19,714 nucleotides of DNA from the NCBI GenBank assembly GCA_008501735.1, contig QQUF01000046.1:1-19714 (forward strand), given 5' to 3'. This document shows, in pieces, positions 14,396-19,714 of this stretch. The position numbers and the translations under genes were made by a program. Under the pieces are notes generated by a model. It did not search any database and was not told the DNA's origin. It worked only from the letters and a program-made list of their open reading frames with translations. Within the stretch, counting starts at the first letter, position 1. Every line of letters begins with the position of its first letter. Source of the DNA: Calditrichota bacterium. Its GTDB lineage: Bacteria > CLD3.

Positions 14396-15880
14396 TTATT
14401 TGAGTAAAATCATTTTGTTAGTTTGAGTGAAAGTTCCTGCTGAAATTTTGTAGAAGTAAGTTCCGCTTGAAACTTGATTTCCAAAGTTGTCAGTTCCGTT
14501 CCAATTTGCTGAATGTGAGCCTTTGTTCATTTTTTCATTCACAATTTCTTTCACAAGTTCACCTTTTAAGTTGTAAACTTGGAGTCTTACGTCTTGTGTT
14601 TTTGCAATTTGGAAATTGATTTGTGTGCTTGGGTTAAAGGGATTAGGGAAATTTTGTGCTAAAACGTAGTGGAGTTTTGTTTGAGCAATTTCTTCGTCAA
14701 GTGTAAATTTTACGGTTTGAGCTTGCTCTTCGTGTTTAGTTTCAAGTCCGTTAGTTTCGACATCAGAAATGTAGTAAGTGTAAGTTTCGCCGTTTCTAAG
14801 TTCTGAGTTGTCAACAAAAGTGTATTTGTTTGAAACTGTTGAATTCAAAGCACCGAGAAGTTCAGAGTTACCTTTGTAAGAAGCGATTTGAGTGTAAAAA
14901 CTGTTTCCTGTTTTTCTGTAAAGATTAAATCCTTCATTTTCAGTTTCAGAAGCTGTTGACCACGTAAGTTGAATTGAGTTTGCAATCTGACGAGCTTGAA
15001 ATGAATCTAATTCAACAGATAAAGGAGTATCTCCAAAATCTAAAGCTATTCCATATGGATTGCTAATTCCACCAACAATTAAGTCCTCGACTCCTGTTCC
15101 GTCTAAATTGGATCTTTGAATTTTATCAGTACCACTATCTGCATCATTAGTCCAATAAATTTTTGAATTAGTTAAATCTATAACAATTCCTCTAACTATT
15201 TCCAATCCTGTTACTAAATCCTCTACAGAAGTTCCATCTAGATTTGCTCTTTGAATTTTTTTAGTTCCTCCATCTACCCAATACATTTTAGAATTTGCAA
15301 CATCAAGTGTAATATCAAAAGGAGTAGTTAATCCTGTGACCAAATCTTCAACAGTTGTTCCATCTAAGTTTGCTCTTTGGACCTTATTGCTACCTTCATC
15401 TACCCAATACATTTTTGAGTTAACAGCATCAACTTCTATTCCTATTGGAGCAGACAAACCTGATGTAATTAATTCTTCAACTGTAGATCCATCTAAATTA
15501 GCTCTTTTAATTTTTTGAAAACCAACGTCTGTCCAATACATTTTTCCGTTATCTACATCAAGGGATAATCCTCTTGGACTTGCTAAACCTGTTGTAACAA
15601 GATCTTCAACATTTGAGCCATCTAAATCTGCTCTTTGAATTTTATTACTTCCGCCACCATTAGACCAATAAACTTTAGAATTGTTTTTGTCAACGTCAAC
15701 TGCAAACGGATTTGAAGTAGATGAAGAAATGTTTTCAATATTTGTACCATCCGAATCCGCTCGTTTTACTAAATCTCCAGGAGCATCTAACCAGTACATT
15801 TTTTGTCCAAAAGATTGAGAAGTAAATGCTAAGCCTAAGCCAATGCTTAAAGTAAGAAGTGTAGTGTTAAAAGTTTTCAT
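14396..15880 (-). CDS. Exported six-repeat YWTD propeller protein with T9SS sorting tail
   Basis: 494 residues. The signal peptide MKTFNTTLLTLSIGLGLAF is cleaved near SQSFG. Six YWTD repeats (residues ~26-280) run from KMYWLDAPGDLVKRADSDGT through KMYWVDEGSNKVQRANLDGT to KIYWTNDADSGTDKIQRS. The first and last are the most diverged, as expected for a closed propeller. A fibronectin-III-like segment (LTWSTASETENEGFNLYRK) and a T9SS type A tail (LAQNFPNPFNPST to MILLK) follow. The start is supported by AAAGGA (15888-15893), 7 bases from the ATG. A sigma-54-like promoter lies at 15951-15966, some 70 bases upstream, and a strong terminator follows. It is paired with the kinase/sigma-54 regulator downstream. 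I infer a secreted or surface protein, with ligand unknown. The blade DNA is more diverged than in the 4602-3391 paralogue. Confidence 0.93.
   Translation of the reverse strand: MKTFNTTLLTLSIGLGLAFTSQSFGQKMYWLDAPGDLVKRADSDGTNIENISSSTSNPFAVDVDKNNSKVYWSNGGGSNKIQRADLDGSNVEDLVTTGLASPRGLSLDVDNGKMYWTDVGFQKIKRANLDGSTVEELITSGLSAPIGIEVDAVNSKMYWVDEGSNKVQRANLDGTTVEDLVTGLTTPFDITLDVANSKMYWVDGGTKKIQRANLDGTSVEDLVTGLEIVRGIVIDLTNSKIYWTNDADSGTDKIQRSNLDGTGVEDLIVGGISNPYGIALDFGDTPLSVELDSFQARQIANSIQLTWSTASETENEGFNLYRKTGNSFYTQIASYKGNSELLGALNSTVSNKYTFVDNSELRNGETYTYYISDVETNGLETKHEEQAQTVKFTLDEEIAQTKLHYVLAQNFPNPFNPSTQINFQIAKTQDVRLQVYNLKGELVKEIVNEKMNKGSHSANWNGTDNFGNQVSSGTYFYKISAGTFTQTNKMILLK
15035..15805 (-). repeat. 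Tandem ~126-135-base coding repeats (YWTD blades)
   Basis: Six diverged direct repeats encode the YWTD blades of the 15880-14396 protein. Unit length varies by a few codons, and the units share codings for YW, IQRANLDG and VEDLVTGL. Confidence 0.75.
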
Positions 15881-15950
15881 TTTGAAATCCTTTGTTTAAG
15901 TTTATGATTAAAAAATATTTTTTTAAAAGTTTGACTATGCCCTTACTTCG

Positions 15951-15966
15951 TCAAGCTTTATGCCAA
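15951..15966 (-). promoter_or_regulatory. Sigma-54-like promoter
   Basis: Minus strand TTGGCAT-AAAGC-TTGA resembles the -24/-12 consensus TGGCAC-N5-TTGC, with GG and spacing intact and the last C replaced by A. It shares the core TTTGGCAYARAGCTTG with the element at 8816-8832. It lies about 70 bases upstream of the ATG at 15880 and 165-197 bases downstream of the paired repeats at 16131-16163, a typical distance for enhancer sites. Confidence 0.5.
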
Positions 15967-16130
15967 ATAGTTTTTGTAATCAATAGACATTTCTTAACTA
16001 ATGAATAAACAATTACTTGTATAAATTTTAAAAATTTAAACGAAAAAAATATTGATGAGCCAGACTGGAACAGTCGAGCATACAGTTTTGTCTCAAGTTA
16101 TGTATTTACAATATTTTATCTAAGTGAGCT

Positions 16131-16163
16131 GAATTGGCTCAATGGTTCAATTGGGCTCAATTG
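16131..16163. repeat. Paired near-palindromic repeats AATTGG(G)CTCAAT
   Basis: GAATTGGCTCAATG (16131-16144) and CAATTGGGCTCAATTG (16148-16163) are direct copies of one motif. The second is a near-perfect 16-base palindrome with one mismatched pair. They overlap the stop codon of the upstream regulator gene. They could be activator sites for the 15951-15966 promoter, or a small repeat insertion that altered the gene's 3' end. Confidence 0.45.
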
Positions 16164-19100
16164 AAATTTGCGAATCTTCTACGACTTGTTCCTAATTCTT
16201 CAGCAGCTTTACTTTTATTGCCATTATTTCGTTTTAAGGTTTCAAGTAAAATAGCATCTGTAAGGATTTCTAATTTTGCGGTAAGTTTTTTTCCTTCTAC
16301 AAACTTAAGAACATCTGCAAGTTCATCTAATGAATAAAACTCATTTTGTGGATGACGAGTTTTTGATTCTGAAACCAAATTCAACAAATTTTCAATTTTC
16401 TCAGAATCTAAAATTTCATTTAGCGAAATCGGTTCTTCGCTTTTGTGTTTGACTACGACTTTGGCAATTGTGTTTTCCAATTCTCTTACATTTCCTTTCC
16501 ATTCATAAGAAAGCATTCCAATAATTGCTTCTTTAGAAAATGAAAGTTTTTTCCTATTCAACTCTTTAGAATACTTTTGCAGAAAAAAGTTTGCGAGAAG
16601 ATGAATGTCTTCATTTCTTTCTCTAAGAGGTGGAATTTCAATTTTCAAAATATTAAGCCTATAAAATAAATCTTCTCTAAAATTACCTTTTTTGACTTCT
16701 TCTTTTAAATCCCTATTTGTCGCACAAACTATTCTTGTATTAATTTCTATTTCATTTTCGCCACCAACTCGCCATAATTTGTTTGTTTGTAAAACTCGTA
16801 AAAGTTTAGCTTGAAGGTCTAATGAAAGTTCGGCGATTTCGTCTAAAAACAATGTTCCTTGTGAAGCTAATTCAAACTTGCCTTTTTTAGTTGCAATTGC
16901 TCCACTAAATGCTCCTTTCTCGTGTCCAAAAAGTTCACTCTCAGCTAAATCATTTGGAATTGCAGAACAATTTACAGCAATAAATTTATTCTTTCTTCTT
17001 AATGAAAGTTTGTGAAGAGCTTCTGCAACTAACTCCTTACCTGTTCCTGTTTCCCCATAAATGTAAACTGTAAAATTGACTTCAGCAGCATCTTCAATTT
17101 GAGTATAAACTTCTTGCATCTTTGGACTATTTCCAATAAATATTCCAAGATTATGAACTTCGGAATTGATTTGTAGATTTAAAATTTCGTTTTGCCTTTT
17201 AAGAATTGGGCTGAGGAATTGAGCTATGTATTTTACTTTTTCCAAATCAGAATCAGTAAAAAACCCTTTACTAATTTCTGTTCTGTCTAAATAAATTGCA
17301 CCAATTGGTAGGTTTTCAATAAATAAAGGTACAGCAATTACAGAAAGAAAAATTTTACCGATTATACTTTTGTTTTGACTTAATTCGGGCACTTCTAAAA
17401 CATTCTTAAGCAGTGTGGCTTTCTGCTCAGAAATCGCTTTTTTTAGAACTGTTGTCGAAAAATTTATATCTTCATCATTTAGATTTTGAGTAGTTTCACA
17501 GACCTCAAAACCATTTTCTTTTTCTAAAATTATTTGGCAATTATTAGCATCTGTTTCTTGTGTAATGTATTTAATAATTTCTGAAAATGCAGTCTCAGGA
17601 GTGATGAATTTCAATAATGAATTTAAGAATTGTGGTTTTAAACTAAATTGATTTTTGCCCATTTCTTTTAGAGTATTTACTCTGTTGCGAAGATAAAACT
17701 CATTCTTTTTTTCCAAATGCTTTGTGTAAAGCCTAATTGAATTTTCTCTAAACGAATCAATCTGTTCCATAAAACGGAAAATAGGATACTCATTTAAGCA
17801 AATGAAAATATTATAGTTAATACTTGCTTTTTGCTTTAAATCTAAATTTTCGTTTTTGAGTAAAGCTATCAAATTTTCAATCGCAAAATCCTTGTTGCCT
17901 TTCTTAAATTCTATCAAGAATTTAAGTTCTTTAGAATTATTAATTATTGAAGAATCATTAACCTTTTTAGCAATTTCTAAACATTCATTATTTAAGTTCA
18001 AAGCTTTGTCTAATTCATTTCGGAAATAATATAACTCAGCTAAAGAAATTAAGAAAATAGCTGTTGTTTCTTCTGCTTTTAAAAGTTTTGAAATTGAAAT
18101 TGAATCTTCAAAGTATTTTAGGGATTTATCAAAAAATATTCGATTGTTTTCAATTACTCCTCTTTCTTTATAAAGTGTTCCAAGATTATAATATGCAATT
18201 CCCAGACTTGGCTTTTCATTTAACTTTTTTAGAGCAGAAATTGCTTCCTTATAAAGTTTTTCAGCGTTTTCATTATCTCCATCATTATGGTAAATCGTTG
18301 CTAACCCTACGACTTGAGAAGTTTGAGTCGAAAAAGCTCCAATTTCTTTTGATAAATTATAAGCTTTTAATAAATAAAATCTCGCTTTTTCCAAATTTTC
18401 AAATTCATTGTAAACTACTCCCAAATTCCCTAAAGTCATTGCCATTTCATTTTTATTTTTGCCTTTCTCTTGAATTTCAAGAGCTTTTTCCAAATTGTAG
18501 ATTGAACGTTCATAATCCTTTTCTAAATAAAAAATATGAGCAATGTTTACATAAATTTTAGAAGTACTTTTTAAATTATTTTTTGCTAAAAATAACTTTT
18601 CTGCTTGATAAAAATATTCTTTTGCTTTTTCTAATTTTCTTTGTCTCACAAATGGAATTGCCATATCTGCAAGAAACTCTGCTTCCCAAAATTTTTGAGA
18701 TAATTCTATTGATAAATCCAATCCTTTAGAATAAAAATTTAATGCTTCATCAAAATTCCCCTTCAAGCTGTGAATTCTTCCAATAACTTGTGCAGATTTA
18801 AAATAAATGTTGTGGTTTGAGAGATTTTGTGAAAGTTGTAAAGATTCAGAATAAAATTCCATAGCCTTTTCAACTTTCGACGTTTTAAACTCTAAGTCAC
18901 CAATTTCAACTAAACTTCTTAAATAATCTTCATTCATTTTTAAAGTTTTCGCTAATTCCAAGACTTTGTAGTAAAAAGGCTTTGCTCTTTCGTAAAGAAA
19001 TAATTCTTTAAATTTTTCTCCAGTTTTCAAACAAAATTCAAAAGACTTTTTCTTAACTCTAGCTTCAAAGAAATGATTTGCAAGTTCTTCCAAAATTTCT

Positions 19101-19714
19101 GTTTCAACAAAGTTTTTCTCTAAGTAAGCTGCAATCTTTTTGTGAAGTGATTTCTTAATTTTTGTATTTATTGAATTTGAAATACTTTCGCCAAAAGAAT
19201 CATTCACAAATTCAAAAATCTCATTTTCAGATTTATCTAAAATGCCTTTAAGAATTGGGTCTTTAAGTTTACTCTCAATTTTATCTTCTTTTACGGCTAA
19301 AATTCCAACAATTACTTTAGTTGTAAAGTGTTTTCCAAGCAAAGAGCCAATTTCGAGAAGGTTTCGTATGTCTTTAGGTAAATAATTAAGACGTTCTTCT
19401 ACAACACTTTGAATTGATTTTGGAAGTATTAATTCTGAAAATGATTCTTCTCCTAAATCCCAATTTCCTTCACTTTTATTTAGTTTTTTAGTTTCCAAAA
19501 GGTGGAACATCAACTCTTGAATAAACAAAACATTTCCACTTGTTCGTTTTAAGATTTCTTCACAAAACCTTGTATTTACAGGGTCAGCATTGCCAAACAT
19601 CTTTGTTAAAAATTCTCTAATTTCTTCTAATTTAAAGTTTTCAAGAGAAAGAATTTCTGAGTCTTTGATTACAATTTTTATTTTGTCAATTTCTTCAATT
19701 CTAATTGTTCCGAT
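16157..19714 (-). CDS. Giant TPR - GAF - sigma-54 AAA+ regulator, N-terminus off window, HTH cut short
   Basis: The frame is open to the window edge (1185 residues visible), so the kinase and Walker motifs lie outside. It begins within the STAND-like ATPase region (IGTIRIEEID, then FLTKMFG matching its paralogue). TPR helical repeats run from about 200 to 650 and GAF from about 690 to 840 (VIAVPLFIENLPIGAIYLDR). In the sigma-54 AAA+ domain, Walker A GETGTGKE is near 885, GAFSGA near 930 and TLFLDEIAEL follows, then PPLRERNEDI. The Fis-type HTH (ETLKRNNGNKSKAAEELGTS) ends at RRRFANFN and a TGA, about 8-10 residues short of a full recognition helix. The GAFSGA loop is nearer the GAFTGA consensus than its paralogue's. 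It is followed by the propeller gene at 15880. A truncated HTH may weaken DNA binding (inference). Confidence 0.93.
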   Translation of the reverse strand: MGTIRIEEIDKIKIVIKDSEILSLENFKLEEIREFLTKMFGNADPVNTRFCEEILKRTSGNVLFIQELMFHLLETKKLNKSEGNWDLGEESFSELILPKSIQSVVEERLNYLPKDIRNLLEIGSLLGKHFTTKVIVGILAVKEDKIESKLKDPILKGILDKSENEIFEFVNDSFGESISNSINTKIKKSLHKKIAAYLEKNFVETEILEELANHFFEARVKKKSFEFCLKTGEKFKELFLYERAKPFYYKVLELAKTLKMNEDYLRSLVEIGDLEFKTSKVEKAMEFYSESLQLSQNLSNHNIYFKSAQVIGRIHSLKGNFDEALNFYSKGLDLSIELSQKFWEAEFLADMAIPFVRQRKLEKAKEYFYQAEKLFLAKNNLKSTSKIYVNIAHIFYLEKDYERSIYNLEKALEIQEKGKNKNEMAMTLGNLGVVYNEFENLEKARFYLLKAYNLSKEIGAFSTQTSQVVGLATIYHNDGDNENAEKLYKEAISALKKLNEKPSLGIAYYNLGTLYKERGVIENNRIFFDKSLKYFEDSISISKLLKAEETTAIFLISLAELYYFRNELDKALNLNNECLEIAKKVNDSSIINNSKELKFLIEFKKGNKDFAIENLIALLKNENLDLKQKASINYNIFICLNEYPIFRFMEQIDSFRENSIRLYTKHLEKKNEFYLRNRVNTLKEMGKNQFSLKPQFLNSLLKFITPETAFSEIIKYITQETDANNCQIILEKENGFEVCETTQNLNDEDINFSTTVLKKAISEQKATLLKNVLEVPELSQNKSIIGKIFLSVIAVPLFIENLPIGAIYLDRTEISKGFFTDSDLEKVKYIAQFLSPILKRQNEILNLQINSEVHNLGIFIGNSPKMQEVYTQIEDAAEVNFTVYIYGETGTGKELVAEALHKLSLRRKNKFIAVNCSAIPNDLAESELFGHEKGAFSGAIATKKGKFELASQGTLFLDEIAELSLDLQAKLLRVLQTNKLWRVGGENEIEINTRIVCATNRDLKEEVKKGNFREDLFYRLNILKIEIPPLRERNEDIHLLANFFLQKYSKELNRKKLSFSKEAIIGMLSYEWKGNVRELENTIAKVVVKHKSEEPISLNEILDSEKIENLLNLVSESKTRHPQNEFYSLDELADVLKFVEGKKLTAKLEILTDAILLETLKRNNGNKSKAAEELGTSRRRFANFN

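Noticed and set aside
16060-16080. Small hairpin GACTG-TTC-CAGTC downstream of the right-edge regulator as its terminator.
   Set aside because: The stem is only five bases and the T run is about 13 bases away, so I could not support a terminator call.
18064-18561. A 165-codon plus-strand open frame, with several shorter plus-strand ones across the window.
   Set aside because: It lies antisense within the TPR region of the right-edge regulator, is leucine/phenylalanine-rich and low in complexity as expected from the complement of A-rich coding DNA, and has no recognisable domain.

Overview
The window is AT-rich, and every gene I can support reads on the minus strand. Four predicted exported proteins end in a type IX secretion (T9SS type A) sorting domain with the NFPNPFNPST motif. 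Together with the AT-rich, A/T-ending codon use this points to the Bacteroidota/Chlorobiota/Ignavibacteriota (FCB) group. An Ignavibacteria- or Kapabacteria-like genome is my best guess, from recalled family knowledge only. No tRNA, rRNA, transposase or CRISPR array was seen.

Layout, right to left (direction of transcription): (1) 19714-16157, the C-terminal 1185 residues of a giant regulator with ATPase remnant, TPR repeats, GAF, sigma-54 AAA+ and a cut-short Fis-type HTH. (2) 15880-14396, an exported six-repeat YWTD beta-propeller protein with a T9SS tail. (3) 14279-9231, a complete 1682-residue regulator: Ser/Thr kinase, STAND-like ATPase, TPR, GAF, sigma-54 AAA+, HTH. (4) About 450 bases without a large gene (8778-9230), holding a terminator, an array of TAGTCATTTTGACTA-type inverted repeats and a sigma-54-like promoter. 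(5) A possible 48-residue membrane peptide gene, then an exported six-repeat YWTD protein (8604-7120). (6) 7015-5159, an exported seven-repeat FG-GAP propeller protein with a T9SS tail. (7) 5158-4603, an intergenic stretch with a terminator, a worn palindrome and a decayed T9SS-tail pseudogene. (8) 4602-3391, an exported protein with only four YWTD repeats. (9) 3188-1, the N-terminal 1062 residues of a third kinase/ATPase/TPR regulator, running off the window.

The striking theme is a repeated pairing: a gene for a T9SS-exported surface propeller followed by a gene for a giant cytoplasmic kinase/ATPase/TPR protein (the pairs 15880->9231 and 4602->1; the right-edge regulator is likely another copy). 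The two complete C-termini carry GAF and sigma-54 activator domains, and two exported-protein genes have sigma-54-like promoters with repeat arrays at enhancer-like distance upstream. I infer a paralogous one-polypeptide signalling and transcription system controlling secreted propeller proteins. Both kinase genes seen also contain a palindromic REP/MITE-like sequence read in frame inside the kinase domain. One copy has a further 42-base in-frame insertion flanked by GGAAT repeats.
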